NCBI GenBank assembly: GCA_949130495.1
Contig: OX422218.1
Coordinates: 40,131,651 to 40,195,650 of the forward strand
Direction: 5' to 3'
Source: Sambucus nigra
Taxonomy: Eukaryota; Streptophyta; Magnoliopsida; Dipsacales; Adoxaceae
DNA: 64,000 bases
Below are positions 22,736 to 35,769 of the stretch, piece by piece; the first letter of the stretch is position 1; each line of letters starts with the position of its first letter. The translations under genes were made by a program, and so were the position numbers. The notes beneath the pieces are model-generated. The model had not been told where the DNA came from. It made no database searches and was given only the letters and a program-made list of their open reading frames with translations.

Positions 22736-24334
22736 TTTGTGTAATTGGAAAGTTAACTCAAGATTTTGGGATTTTATTACAAGGCAAAAGCATAGGCGTT
22801 ATAATTACAAAGCGGTCTTTTGACAAAATATTTACAATGTTATTTTATAAAAACTCGCAGTGTTATCTTGAAAAAGGTAGCAGTGGTTTAAATAACAATA
22901 TTAAAATGTTATTTTATTTAAACTGAATATATAATGTTACGGACTAAACGTGGTATACTAGTTTGGTCTTAGCGAGGGCATACATGTTTAAATGACGGTA
23001 AATAAAGGGATGTATATCAAAGGAATCCCTATTGAAGGCCAAAACGTAAGTTTGCACCAAGCTCTACTATAAACTGTATGCACTAATTTTACCAATTGCC
23101 CCAACTCCAATGTTCCACCATAATACCTCAACGAGGGTCTATGCCTTCTGCGACCATATTGTGCTGACCAGAATAAGCTTAAAAATAAAGAATATAACAC
23201 TTCTACTTAGATGAAACTAAAATCTATATGTTTTGAACTATAATGTACACTACTCAAATCAGAATGATATGCGTTGACTAAAACTAGTAAAATATGCTTT
23301 GGGCAAGGTCGTTTTGAGTAGGGGGTAAAAATAATTACTTTTCATGAAACCAATAATAAAAATATATGAAATCGATGGTCATCATAAAAGTTTCAAATGC
23401 ATAAATACGCCTACAAAACCTCTAAAACTCGAAGAATATGGCAATGTAATGCATGTTGAAAAGTCGGCTAACCAACGTGCATCATCGTTTACATCGATTG
23501 ACCAAAATTTCTTTGTAGGTGTCTATCAGTGGGCCAATGTGCATCATTTCAATGTCGATTGGCCGACTTGACTTTGTGCATTGTGTAGGCCGACCGACGT
23601 GCAGCATCGTTTGGGATACTGTGCCTTTATAACCTAAATATAATATACATACATGCAATTAAATAATTTATTTGACAAAATGCATTTTGTTTTAAAAATG
23701 AAGTTCACACCAGTTTCAAAATATGCACTACAAATGTAACAATGTACAAGGACTACATTTTTGTTCCGCAACCGCCCCATTTTGGATTTTTCATTTTATG
23801 GGAAGAAAAAGAAATCTATAAAAATAAGGTACTAAATAGTTTGGTCACAAAAATTTAAATAATTACTCAAGTAAAAAACTGATGTTGGAAAAATTGAATC
23901 TATGGTCTGAAAATACCATGTACAAATCAATGTATAGAATAAGAATCACGATGAAACCACGTTCTGTAGCAATAAAAAATTGAAATAAAATAGAGAAAAC
24001 ACACAACGTTACAAAAACCCAATTTTAAAATAGCAAAAAACACTATCAGATTCCTAATTCCCCCATGTGTTCGTTATTCAGACCAACAAAAAAATTGTGC
24101 TACATTCTTGGGTTAATATTAGGAAAAATGACATTGTTTTTGTCAACTACATAAAATTTTCCTTTTATGCTCAATATAAGTTTCATTTTACCATCTATTT
24201 ATCATAATGTACAAACACAAGAGAACCAACTAAAGACATCACAACAATTTCTTATCCTATGAAATGAACTGTAATGTTATAACACAATGCCATTACGAAA
24301 TCTGTACAAATTATATGTAAAAAAAACTTACATA
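22736..24334. repeat. Non-coding tail of duplicated block, copy C
   Basis: Matches 53512-55130 and, from 23177, 6956-8120. The stretch 23040-23200, complemented, resembles 28220-28310 inside the CACTA element. Ends at a junction with a truncated LTR at about 24335. Confidence 0.5.
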
Positions 24335-24967
24335 GGTGTAATAAAGAGTTGTTCCTACAAAAACGGAGAAAAACAAGGTAAACCCCTTTTTAATAACACA
24401 TGTGAATAACCTCCTAATGACTTTTTATATTTGCTGTTAATTGTTGCCAACGTGGGGCTATGGATGATATATAATATCCTTAACATTCACCATCAAGCGC
24501 AGTGTGGGCGGAATGGACACACTAAGCTTGATCAAAATTGATTAAAAGTTCAGCTTGAAATGACAATCCTTTTTAAGCTTGAAACCAGAATCTTTGTGAG
24601 AACCTTGATAAAGTCTCTAGAACCATAGTGAGCTAAAATGAAGGACAACAGCTAGTTGGAGTCTTCCAAATAGGAGATTCTAAAATTACTGAGTTGAATA
24701 AGGTTTCGCAGTGCGATCAAACCAAGTGAAAAGATCTCCACTATCACCAAAACCTTGAGAATAAACAAAACCCATTGATTTCCACCATGATAGACGCAAG
24801 GGTACGATACTCAACTTCATAAAAAAATTAATAATGTCTCTTAGACCGTAATGAGGTTGATCAAAATTGATTCAGAGGCTTAATTATCTGTTTTGGCTGG
24901 ACCGACACCTATAAAGAGCCTTTTGGAAAAAAATGAGCTTAATCACAATGGATTCAGAGGCGTTAAC

Positions 24968-26375
24968 TGATAATACGCAAATATCGCGTATTTCATCCGT
25001 CGAACCTACGCATGTTAGCTCCCTTGGGTGCCTTAATCTCCATATTTAAGCCCGTTAACCAGACAACCTCGGTTTATATTGATAAAAGGCTATACAAGGT
25101 ATAATTGGGCTTTTGTTGGTATTTAGGTACTAAGAATGGAGTTCGGCTGAATTCCGCGCAATTTTCGTACACAATCACACGTTCAAGGGCAATTCGGTCA
25201 TTTTATAGCTTGGGCACCTGGCTTGACATCAACACGGAAGTTGTAGCTCTCCTCGCTAGCTTCGTGTGACCGCGAACAGTGCGTGATTCCGACTCTGTAT
25301 GACGAAGTTACGGCAATTTGAGCGGAGATGGAAAGCGTGCCAAAAAAGGGGAAACCGTAGTCTGCCTTGCTTGATCGATCGATTGAGCCTGGAGGTCGAT
25401 CGATCGACCACAGGGTTCGATCGATCGATCCCCTATTTTTCTGCAGGTATTTTCTTTTCATTTTCTTTCTTCTTTTCTTTTAGTCCAACTTACTACTTAA
25501 GGCAATTTTTATTGTAATAAGAGAGAGACTCTCATATTCTGATGTAGATAGTTTTAGGATACATTTTAGGTTAGGGTTTGGTTTGGAGAGTTCATTTTCT
25601 CTTCTTCTTAGATTGACAACCCATGGGTTTTGTAATATTGAACTATTCATTGCCATCTCCTTTAATATAGCTTTGTTCTTCATTCTTTCTTTGCTTTGTA
25701 ATTTAGTTTCCATGCTTTCTAACTAGTTTACATGCTGTAATTCTTGCTGTCCTAGTTTAATTAGTGTACTTCATCATGCACCCTTAGATAAATAGGGTCA
25801 GGATTTCATTTCCGCCATTTTCGGGCCCCGAGCTCCGAAAATTAGGTTTTGTGCAAACTTGCATTTAATTGAACCCGCGCGAATTAAAGTCGGATTATTA
25901 TGCGTTTAACTTTCTATGTCATGCATCGTTAGTGTTTATAGAAATAATCCGAGTTTAATACGCGTGCGACTAATTTTCGGTTAAGTATTTATTCTCGCAA
26001 CATTTGCTTAAATTCCTTATTGTGTCAAGTTTATGTTTAATTGATAATGCTCGATTAAATTGCTTTCAAGCCGGAATCTTGATTAGTAGTTGTTTCGATC
26101 CGTATGGTTGGATGATATCCCGATCCTCGTTTTTACTCTATTTAGACTTAACTTATCTTTTCTTTTATTTACGACCAATAATCACCTTTTTACACTTTTA
26201 TTCCTGAATTTAATAATCTGTTACGATCTATCAAACATTCTCTGTGGATTCGATACCCGACTTACCGATGTACTCACTAGTTGAGTATAGTCGTAATTTA
26301 GGTTTTTGTATTAACGTGGTGAAACAAATTCAACGATTAGTGTTCTGACGCGACGTTACTTTTCACGCCTAATCA
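24968..26375. mobile_element. Solo LTR of a Ty3/gypsy-type element (1408 bp)
   Basis: Begins TGATAATACGC and ends CGCCTAATCA (TG...CA), flanked by TTAAC (24963-24967) and CTAAC (26376-26380), a 5-bp target duplication with one mismatch. The uninterrupted site in element B reads GCTAACCC. GC-richer than its surroundings. Contains three CGATCGATCGA-type motifs at 25373-25432. No ORF of note, so it is a solo LTR left by LTR recombination. Confidence 0.5.
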
Positions 26376-26870
26376 CTAACCCTTTTTTTTTAGAAAGGGG
26401 CTTGAACTCGATGGATTTAGAGGCCTATTGAATTTGTGGAACATGCGTACATAGTACAAGATCATGTATTCAATATAGGTCAAGTTCCCAAAAAAAAAGT
26501 TTTCTTTTTTTTTTTGAAAATGAGGAAACAAAAATATTTAGTGGATACCCATATTAGTTTCTTAAAAAATCTTGATTAAGACAATCGTGGACTGGATAAA
26601 AAAAACACAATGTATACTCTTAATGACAAGAGTATCATTCAAAAACTTTGTTCCAATATTATGTCAGATCACTCATCTCAAATGGGCCGGATTTGACAAA
26701 TTAGAGTTTGATCCATCTGTTTTGCAACACGTTCACTACAAGAAAAACAATCATTTATGTCAATTTTAAAATTAACATTATATCAGCTAAAGATTAAATG
26801 ACATAAATATTTATATTTATCACTGTTCTAATTTAATTATTAGTTTTTATCTCAAATCAAAAATTGAGAT

Positions 26871-27152
26871 AAATGAAAAATAAGAGGCGCGCTTCTTCCC
26901 GCTGCGCTGAAAAATTTAGGGGAAAAGTGAGACCTGGTGAAAGAAAAGAAGCGGGCTCTTGGATCTTGCCTTTCCTCAACTCTCTCAAACCCCATCTCTC
27001 CCGCTCTCTTTTCAATCTCTCGTTCTCTATCTCCCCAACATCGGTAGCACAATACATCCACGCTCCAACACCTGTATGTACTTTCAAGGTCTGTTCGTCC
27101 TCCTCCAATCAGCTCCCATTTTACTCATGTCTCCATAGACGTATACACAGGT
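26871..27152 (+). other. Exon-like GC-rich segment near the CACTA left end
   Basis: A 93-codon open stretch (26873-27154) in otherwise AT-rich DNA, rich in CTCTC like a plant leader. It ends in a good splice donor (CAGGTAAGAA at about 27148), with a possible acceptor TTTGCAG at about 27241. It may be the element's own leader exon or a captured one. Protein not recognised. Confidence 0.5.
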
Positions 27153-28559
27153 AAGAAATCAAAGAACATGTGGTTCATTGTATAATGTTTTTAGGGTTTA
27201 TATATGTGAATTTGATTTAATATGTTCTCTCTTTTATTTGCAGAGGTTTTATAGTTACTAGATTTTCTGCAAATAATTTTGTGCGATTTGTTTATATCTA
27301 ATTGAGATTACATTTTTCCTAGGGATTTTTTTTCAATTTTATTGGAACCAGTAAAGAATATGGCTCGACTTATGTGTTCTTACGTTTTTCTTTATCTACA
27401 TCTACAAGAATATTGCACACATGTTTTGTGTCTGGGTATATTAATAAGGGTTCAAAATTTTTGGATCATGTAAACAACACACATATGTGTGGGTGTGGGT
27501 GATTTTAAATAGTAATTTATTACTATTACGAGTTTTTCTTTAGTTTAAGGAAGTAATTGTCTTTATTGGTTGAAGGGTAAAACAACCCAAATTTAAATGA
27601 AATGAACATGGGTTTGTCTGGCCTTTGTTTTTCAAGTCCTAATTTGCCATCCTATAATTTATTGTTGGTTTGGATATTTGGTTTTTATGATTTCTCAAGT
27701 ATGACCTCTGCAATTTGTGTTTTAACTCTTATAATTTTTTAATTCAATGAAATATTGATGTTTACGTTTTGTGTTTATTTTACTTCTGCAGATGCTTTGG
27801 TGTTTAGTTCTCACAATGTAGTTCAATGGTATTCACATTCGTAGACCATTGTAAGTTTTTATATCAAATTTGTATGGATTTATATGGATTTTTTATGGAT
27901 ATATATGAAATTTGTTAGTTTTTTATGGCTTGTTGGTGTTAACATTGTAAGTTTTTATATGAAATTTGTTATTTTTTAAGTCAATACATATGTTGTCTAA
28001 TAAATTGTTTAATTGCATGTATATATATTAGATTTGGTTTATCAAGGCATAGTCAACCAAACGACAATGCACGTCTGTCAGTCGACACAATGCACATAAG
28101 CAAACTGGCCAATCGACATTGCCCAAATCATATTTTTCTGATTTTACTCCGCTCGTAGTATTCTGATAGGAGTTATGTACTTTATTGTTTAAAACATGTC
28201 TTTAAGATTATTGTGATCAACACAGTATGGTCGCAAAATGCATGAACCCAAGTGGAGGTATTATGATGGATCATTGGAATTGGGCCAATTGGCCTTTGCA
28301 TACTTAGTTTAGTCCTGTAAAAATATTAAGAAAATAGTTGATTTGGTGAGAAGAAAAAAAGCTTGATTTAATTTAATTGGTCCATTGAAGCAAAATATAG
28401 TGTGTCGTCCTGAATTCCATTGGCCTTCCCACTTCTCAACTCATGGCATTTTGACTTGAGTGGTGCTCTTCATAGTTTAAAACATAGTTACCCATCCAAA
28501 TGACACTGCTCGTCAACATATTAATGCACAACACCAAAGCATAGTCATCCATCCGATGC
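27153..28559. other. CACTA interior, no gene seen
   Basis: AT-rich. 28060-28330 contains GTCGACC-type motifs and a piece that matches the complement of 23040-23200 in the block tails. Confidence 0.5.
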
Positions 28560-28850
28560 TCAAATGACGCTGTATGTAGGTCGGTTTATGCCATGAACTA
28601 AGTCAAGTAGGCCAATCGACGCTCAAAAGATGCTGCATGTCGGGCCAACCGACACACAACACCAATTCAATTTCGACCAAGTGACACTCAAACGACGTTG
28701 CCCGCATGCCCACCTGCACTAAAACGATGTTGCATGCCGACCAACCGACACCCAAACGATGTTGCACGTCGATCAGTCGACGAAATGCACCAGGTCAAAT
28801 CGGCCAACCGACACTCGAATGATGCTACACGTCGGCCAACAAGAGAGAGA
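28560..28850. repeat. Degenerate tandem repeat (CCAACCGACAC / AACGATGTTGCACGTCG)
   Basis: At least four diverged units of the form GGCCAACCGACACxCAAACG, then ATGxTGCACGTCGG, at spacings of about 35-70 bp. Related motifs occur at 7240-7400, 23460-23610 and 54240-54390. Ends in a short GA run. Confidence 0.5.
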
Positions 28851-28989
28851 GGGAGAGAGAGAGGCCCTCAACGAAAAAAATGAAAAGTGTCCAAATAAAA
28901 TCAACCCAACACAACTGCATTTCAATTGAGATGATTATTATATTAAATGACAACTATCTTTTAATTGTAGGTAATTTGGTGGGTGCTCA

Positions 28990-30290
28990 TTCCCAAGAAT
29001 GCGTTCATTGAAGCTACCCATAATGATGCTATATGTCTAATTTTATCCTAATGATTTTTTCTGCCTTTGAAAATTCTTTCATTTCTTTCCTTCCAAACAT
29101 TCAAGGAAGGGCTAGAGCAATGCACCGCTATAAGCCGTCAAAAGGACAATCCATGAGAATGAAAGCACAATCTGCAAAGCTTGAACTATTCCCCATGCAA
29201 ACCCTCCAACACCCAATATGCAAAAGAGGAAAGATCCTCCACGATACGAAGAAGCAAGTAAGAAATCATCAAATTATCTATCATTTAGATGTATTTTGAA
29301 GGTTGTGATCTAATAAAATTAAAAGGCAAGTTCCAAGTAATTCAAGAGGCAATGAACCCATGAGATCATAAAGAGAGGTGATATAGCTCAGGAAAGAATC
29401 CCAACCCAAAAGTCGTCCCGAAACATAATTTTCCTTTCATTTCAAACACTCAATTATAAGTTTTTGAGAAACACATCCAAGCCTTCAAATATAAAACACA
29501 CCACGTGGAGATTTATATTTGGATCGAAAGGGTCCATATCCATCCCCGCATGAGTCCAATCCAGACCGTTTATTTGCATCAGAAACAAAGCAATTTAATT
29601 GATAAAAATATAAATATTAGAAAGGAGTTGACTAGAAAAATTCCAAAAATAGGAGAAATAAAATACTAAACAAAAGTACTGGAAAGATGTAAGAATTCAG
29701 TTATAATCCATTGCAAATCATCTTTTAGCCTGCCAATGCCGAAGATAAAACATTAAGCGAACAAACAAACCAGCACAAACAACATTTTCGCTCACTGCAC
29801 TGCTTGTCCACCCCAAATTGATAAGGAACATAGGTGTATTATAGAAAGGTTTAAGCAAGGATGCCTTTAGGAAGATTCAAGTTTTGGAAGCTCCCAAGTC
29901 CATTTGTTGTTTTCATCCCACCCTTAAAAGATACTGTTGTTGCATCCCATACTCTTTAAAGCTGAGAAAGGAGAGATTTCAAAGAAGATACACCCCTCCA
30001 CGGGTCTTCCCACAGATGAATAAGATTACCATCTCCTACTATCCTACCTCGAAATAGACATATCTTTAAAAAGTCTCAACGTCATGAGAATATATTGCTC
30101 TAATCAACCTTTTGGTATCCCAACCGTTCTCGCGAACTCTGCTTTTGTATTATGATCACACACTGAAGGACATCTTTTAGGTAATGCTTTGTGTCAAATT
30201 AAATTACCAAACCCTAATCCCGCCTCATTTTTAGGATAAGACACTTTTCCATTCTATTAAATGATCGTGTGTACTTCCCCCACCCCTACA
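28990..30290 (-). pseudogene. Old LINE 3' remnant inside the CACTA
   Basis: Read leftward, pieces match the C-terminal part of plant LINE ORF2: WKSVL with GGI-type remnants near 30240, IVGDGNLIHLWEDPWRGVSS near 30010-30050, WDENNKWTWELP near 29900, and VWKERNERIFKGRK near 29060-29100. Many stops and frameshifts. No zinc finger could be reconstructed. Confidence 0.5.
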
Positions 30291-31382
30291 CATGAGTGAT
30301 TCCCATTCTTCAGTAAATAATACTAGAAATTTTCACCTGAATTTTAAAGGTGAACAAAAAGTATGTGGGATGAGACCAAGGTACGCCCCTCGGATGGAAC
30401 AACTGCCTCTTTCCACTCATCGAATCTCTCATTAAATTTTCCACCTTTTTAAGCATGCGTTCTCTTGAAACTCCGCGCTCAATCAAAGCATCAAGGCTAT
30501 GGACCCATTAAGATGGATTATTAGCACCTTCATCAAGATTTATATTTACATAGGTAATGGAGTTGTCACATGGGATGTGAAGAATTCTTCTACAACCTTC
30601 ATTGTGAGGAAGGAGGGGTTGGTCTTGGTCAGCATCTTCCTCAATAACTAGAATCGAGCTCCACCAATATTCTTTGTGAATTTCTGTTTCAGGCCAAGAG
30701 CAGTCCTTCTTTCACAACCCAAAGCTCATCTTAAGGACATTTGCTGCTATAATTGGACTAGCAAAACCACTCACCCACTTCTTAATGATCTGTCAACACC
30801 CCTCACATGACCCTAGCAGGGTGTAGAGCTAAATTGATACAATTATCTATCCCTTTGTGATTTCACCCTTCAGTTCATAAATATATCTGAGATGCCCATG
30901 TTACTTTTGGAAGCAAAATTGACTTTATGAAGCTTGGGCTCGTTTCCACTTCAAATAAATTATCTACTTTTGATGTAATGTCTCCTTAAATATTATTAAC
31001 TAAATGCTTCATTATTTTTTATTAGTCATAAGAGGTGAAAAAGTACATGAATAAAAACATAAGAAATGGGTTCAAATCTGTAAAATGGGGTAAATTGTAA
31101 CAGGTGCTTTGTCGTTTTGGAGATAAGGTGCGGTCATTTTAAAGTTTCAAGTTTACTAGAATGGAGCTAAGGAGAGAGAGCTTGGGGGGAGCTCTGTGGT
31201 TGTACTCTTTCTCTAAATTCTTCGCTGCCAGAGATTGCAGATGTACACAAGACAAGACAATACCAAATAGTGTTGTGCTATGGCAGATGTACACAAGACA
31301 ATACCAAATAGTGCTTTAATGTTCGTGCCGACGGTCAAGTCTACGGTGGATGCATAATATTTTTTTTAGCTGTCTGAAGGTT
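30291..31382. other. CACTA interior with an unidentified antisense open stretch
   Basis: On the minus strand, about 30700 to 30510 reads open for some 60 codons (SWPETEIHKEYWWSSILVI, LLPHNEGCRRILHIPCDNS) and then shifts frame. It looks like old coding sequence, but I do not recognise the family. The remainder is non-coding. Confidence 0.5.
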
Positions 31383-31565
31383 TTATAATCCACCTAATGT
31401 GTAAAGCAAATTAGCATAGGCTAGATGATATAGAGGAATCATTGGCTGATATAAAATTAGCTCCTCGTAATAGAGTGCAGTTTGCTTGTACATTTGTAGG
31501 GACTCGTATATTTCAGCAAATTCTCTCCAGGCATCATGATCTGCCAGCAAATTCTCTCCAGGCAT
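31383..31565 (-). pseudogene. Captured EMC2 (TPR) fragment
   Basis: Sixty codons: ADHDAWREFAEIYESLQ, then MYKQTALYYEELILYQP and PLYHLAYANLLYTLGG. This is the signature tetratricopeptide stretch of EMC2 (TTC35), a subunit of the ER membrane protein insertion complex, normally about 300 residues. Only this internal piece is present and it ends in a stop; the upstream end shows a local 20-bp duplication (GCCTGGAGAGAATTTGCT twice). Host-gene fragment carried by the CACTA; not functional. Confidence 0.5.
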
Positions 31566-32533
31566 CGGAGCGCCGAAGCTTCATCTTCCGTACGAGAGAG
31601 AGGTATTCCAAGTCCCCTCCACCTACATCCTCCGCTTGCTTCACCCTATTCACATCTCCTTCTGCCCTCGTGCCCTCTTCTTACCAATTCTCCGGATCCC
31701 CAATTTTTTAACACCCTAAACTAAACTAAACTAAACTAAACGCTTCATCACATCAATCAATGGGAGATTAAAAATACACATTTAATAAACACATATGACA
31801 GGGTTACAAAAGACTGAAGTCTGTTGTAATAGTTTGATAGACATAGTAAAAATATTTTTGTCTAATACCTCCATCCCTGATTCATTGAGGAATATGATTT
31901 AACCACACCTGCAATTTAATTTAACTATATCCACTTGATAAGCAGTTTACTCGAACATCAAAATTCTTGTAGCAGAAAAATAAATGATTTACTCACAATA
32001 TCATCTTGGGATTGGATGGCTTCATTATGTGCTTTCTCAACAGCCAATTATCTCTAAAACCTGAATAAAAATACAAACAAAACATCGTTAAGAATGAAAA
32101 TAAGTTAAACATACAATAATTCAGTTAAAAAACTTATCCAAAATCCCCAGATAAAAATAAGTTAGCATAAAATACTATCATTATGTGTTAATGACAGCTT
32201 ATTGTTGAAAATTTAATGACCATATTGCTTTCTTCAAAGATTCTCTCATTATGATATTAGGACTTACTCTTATTTTTTATTGTATTGAATTGATGTTAAA
32301 AATCTCAATTTATATAGCATTGAGTTGATGTTAGATAATCTTAATTTATATAGCATTGGGCCGTGAAAACAAATGTGTACAAACAGTCTTTATAGGCAAG
32401 ATTCATCATATTGTTTTTACTGAAGTCCTATGCCATACGTGAATTCAATCTTGGATATAAGCAATCTATCATTTTTTCATTTTGTTAAACTTAATGTTTC
32501 ATTTCATAATTTGTGTTGTTTGTTCTTATACAG
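31566..32533. other. CACTA interior, no gene seen
   Basis: 31566-31720 is GC-richer and CT-rich, like a leader. 31722-31740 is an (AAACT)n short repeat. The remainder is AT-rich and featureless. Confidence 0.5.
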
Positions 32534-32797
32534 TTTCATAAGAGACATGCGAGGCCTTAACAATCGCTGAGACCCCTCTAATGGTAGTCGTTGGAGTGGT
32601 GGCTTATGTGAAGACATTGTTTGGGCTCAACATCTGAGTGAGGATGTGAAGACAATGTTTTCAAGAATTGTTGCAAGCCCAAGAAGAAGGCTTTTACTAA
32701 GTACTCAAAGAAGTGATGATGAGAAGAAAGATATTCAGACCAACTATAGAAAATGAAAAAGTATACGATTGTTATATGTGTTCTGGCTCATACTCAG
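32534..32797 (+). pseudogene. Captured ribosomal protein L3 (uL3) exon
   Basis: Pieces in three frames match plant RPL3 in order: [68 protein letters not shown]. An acceptor-like TTCTTATACAG precedes it (32523-32533) and a donor-like CAGGTAGTAA follows (32795 onward), so it looks like a genomic exon with intron edges, captured as DNA rather than from mRNA. A segment between AYVKT and VWAQH is deleted, there are frameshifts and stops, and only about a fifth of the roughly 390-residue protein is represented. Confidence 0.5.
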
Positions 32798-33943
32798 GTA
32801 GTAATGATACGCTGTTGTTTAAATTGCTCCCAAACTTGATTAGTTTCCTGGCCAATGAAAGTTTTTAATCACTACTTATTTACGTTATGCATTTGTGATT
32901 TTAATTGTGCTTTTTTCTATAAAGTACAATGGACTTCCAGCCTGTATATGTGTGTTTCCTAAATACCATATTCAAACTTCCCTTTGGATTTGTACAAGCA
33001 TGGCAATGTATCTTGACCGAAACCGGTATATTGTCTATCTAATCATACTCACAGAATTTGTCTCACAGTATTCCCTTGCAAATTATTGTAATTATTTTTC
33101 AAAACCATATGTTGAACATGTTGATCATGTCGTTGCTAAATTGGACCATGTCGTTGCTAAATTAGTGTTGAATCTGTATTTTTCTCCAGATCAATGTGTA
33201 TGTCTAAATTAATAGGCGTGAACAACCATGAATCCAAGGTATAAGTATTTTTTGCATCTCTGTTTTGAATTTTTTTTTAGATATTATTCCATAAATCCTT
33301 TTCCCCTAAAGAAACTACTCATTCAACTTAGCTAGAAGTGGTCCACTGGAGCAGGATTTATCATAGTTGATCTTACAGAATTGGAGGAGATAGAGGTATA
33401 TGTGCGAATATCAGGTGGTCCACTGATTGGTACTATTTCTATGTGTATAACAACTGCACAATAACTGCTGCCCTGAGATACAGTAGATCCAGCTTCTACT
33501 AATTCAACATGATGAGATACAGCAGCTCCAGCGCAGTTTGTTTTTGCTGGCGTCACTGGAGTAAATGAGATGCAGCAGTTGCACGCCTTGCGCATTGTCC
33601 TGGCTGTGTTACTCATAATGAGTTACATATTAATGCAAACTAATACTCTTCTATTTCAAGTACAAACATTATTGCTTCAGTTTTATATTTAGTTGTATGC
33701 AATTTGAGTAGTACTCCATTATTAGATTCTAGATTTCTTATTTGTCAATTTGGTTTTTTGTTTGAGTTTTTGAAAGTGGTCCATGTTTTTGTTTGAGTTT
33801 TTGATGGCGGCCCATGTTTCTGTTTGAGTTTTTGAATATGTGAGTTTTCTTTCATCATTTTACTTCACAGATTTTCAATGTTTTGGTAATATATGTTTTT
33901 CCATTTGGTTTTCTGCAGATTTAAGCTGTGCGGGGTAATATAT
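32798..33943. other. CACTA interior, possible further captured sequence
   Basis: 32798-33210 may include intron and exon-like sequence after the RPL3 piece. A minus-strand ORF of 94 codons (33332-33616) is open but matches no family I know. 33838-33915 is a direct repeat of 34207-34290. Confidence 0.5.
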
Positions 33944-34056
33944 GTTTTTATTAGTAGGGTGCATTATCTATGTAAAAAGATAATGGAAACTTAAACCCCA
34001 CAAGCAGAAGCTAAAAGTGGAAGGAAAAAGAGATAATGCACCCTACTAATAAAAAC
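33944..34056. mobile_element. 113-bp MITE with perfect 26-bp inverted termini
   Basis: Left end GTTTTTATTAGTAGGGTGCA(TTATCT) is the exact complement of the right end. The interior is only about 60 bp. The true terminus (GTAGGG, or with flanking TTA/TA) is ambiguous because the flanks are symmetric, so the superfamily is not assigned. Confidence 0.5.
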
Positions 34057-34671
34057 AGTGACAAGTGTTATCAGATACAATCATCAACTCATTTCGTATT
34101 ACTATGTAGTTAAGCTGCCGGTTGAAGATGGCAACACTCTTGAAAAGCCTTCAACAGTACCACATAGCTTTAGAAGATGACGCGTCCATACTGTTATCAA
34201 GCCTACGCTAATGTGAGTTTTCTTTGATCATTTTACTTCACATATTTTCAATGTTTTGGTAATATATGTTTTTCAATTTAGTTTTCTTGATTGGTATAGC
34301 TGCTAGATATGAACGAATATATACTACTTTTAACTAGATATGAATGAAGGTGTTTTACCAGATTTATATCAACTATGTATTTGGTAAATTGGTTGTATTT
34401 TGAATTACTAAATGTATTTAGTTGCAAATCAAAAATTGTGATTCCACAAATTATTCACTTTGATTGATTTTTGTCATTCAACAATCTTCAATAGTTTAGA
34501 ATAAATGTTTGGATAAATACAAGGATTTTTTTGGAAAAATATGGGGTTGACTTATTATAAAGTGTTGGCTATGCATAGAGTTTGAGAACTATGGAATTTT
34601 TCGTCGTTTGAAAATTTTCACTGTGCCTTCAGGCACGGGCATACACTAGTTATTGTATATAGCGGCTATTG

Positions 34672-34711
<40 letters not shown>

Positions 34712-35769
34712 CGGCAATTTGCTTTTATTTTTATACCCGACGAGGCTAGCTCATTCCGTTGCTTGTTGCTATGCTGCTGTTATAATAGCTATGCGCTAAC
34801 AGTTATAATTTTTTGTCGATTACACATTTTCTGCCATTAAGGGTAATTGGTATTATTGTTATGAACTATTAGTTTTAGTGTTGGAGTATTTATATTTTTT
34901 AAACAGGGTTTTAGTTCTATCAAGAGAGGAAATTCTTTTTAAATTTTTTATAATTGTTTGTGTTGTATAAAAAAATCTTTTCGACTTGTACTCTTTTATT
35001 ATTTGTTCAGGAATAATGTTATGTGTTACTAGTGCCCAATGCAAGTAAAAGATAATCTTCATTGCGGATATTTTGTGTTGAAATTCATGAAGTATTTCAT
35101 GGAGGGTCCTTCCATACCTTTTGAAACAAAGGTATGTTACCATTGTTCTCCTATTATATAAAATATTATTTAGTTATTAACTATTATATATTGTAATAAT
35201 AAATTCAATTCCACCTTCAATTTTTTAGATGAGAAGATTATCTCATAAAGCGACGTAGACGTTGAATGAACTAAATGAAGTTCAAATGGAGTTCGTTGTC
35301 GTTCATTACGAATTATATATATTAGGTACTTACGAATAACTGTATTTTGTTCTGTCATAATGACAATTTGTTGAGATGATTGTGTTATGATGAAAACTAT
35401 GTTGATTATATTTGATTGCAGAGTTACTCATTCTAGGTTGGGTAGCATTGAGAACAAAATTGTTGGAGTATTACGTTCGACAACGTCCTAACTTGAGTAT
35501 TATTTTGGATTGTGGATCTTATGATGTAGTTCGCAATATTAGTTTTTGGATATTGTTATGTATCATCACTATTTTTAGGATATTATCACGTAGATTAATA
35601 GACGTTAGCTAGTTTTTGGATATCATCACATAGCTCACACACTAGCTAGTTTTTGGATATGATGTACTTCACTTCAATATTTTTTGATTGTTAGTATTTT
35701 GATGTATATCAAGTTTGTGATATATATGAACTTGACTATTATCTATTTACAAGGGTTGATTTAACCTCT
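34057..35769. other. CACTA interior, no gene seen
   Basis: Includes the second copy of a direct repeat (34207-34290) and a (TA)n tract at 34673-34709 between GCGGC motifs. Several short ORFs are open by chance. Confidence 0.5.

Noticed and set aside
25198..25517. Overlapping ORFs in the 1.4-kb solo LTR
   Set aside because: Both strands are open only because of the CGATCGATCGA repeats; no gag or pol motifs.
28560..28850. CRISPR-like array of GTCG-rich repeats
   Set aside because: Units are diverged and irregularly spaced, and the context is a plant transposon; a degenerate minisatellite explains it.
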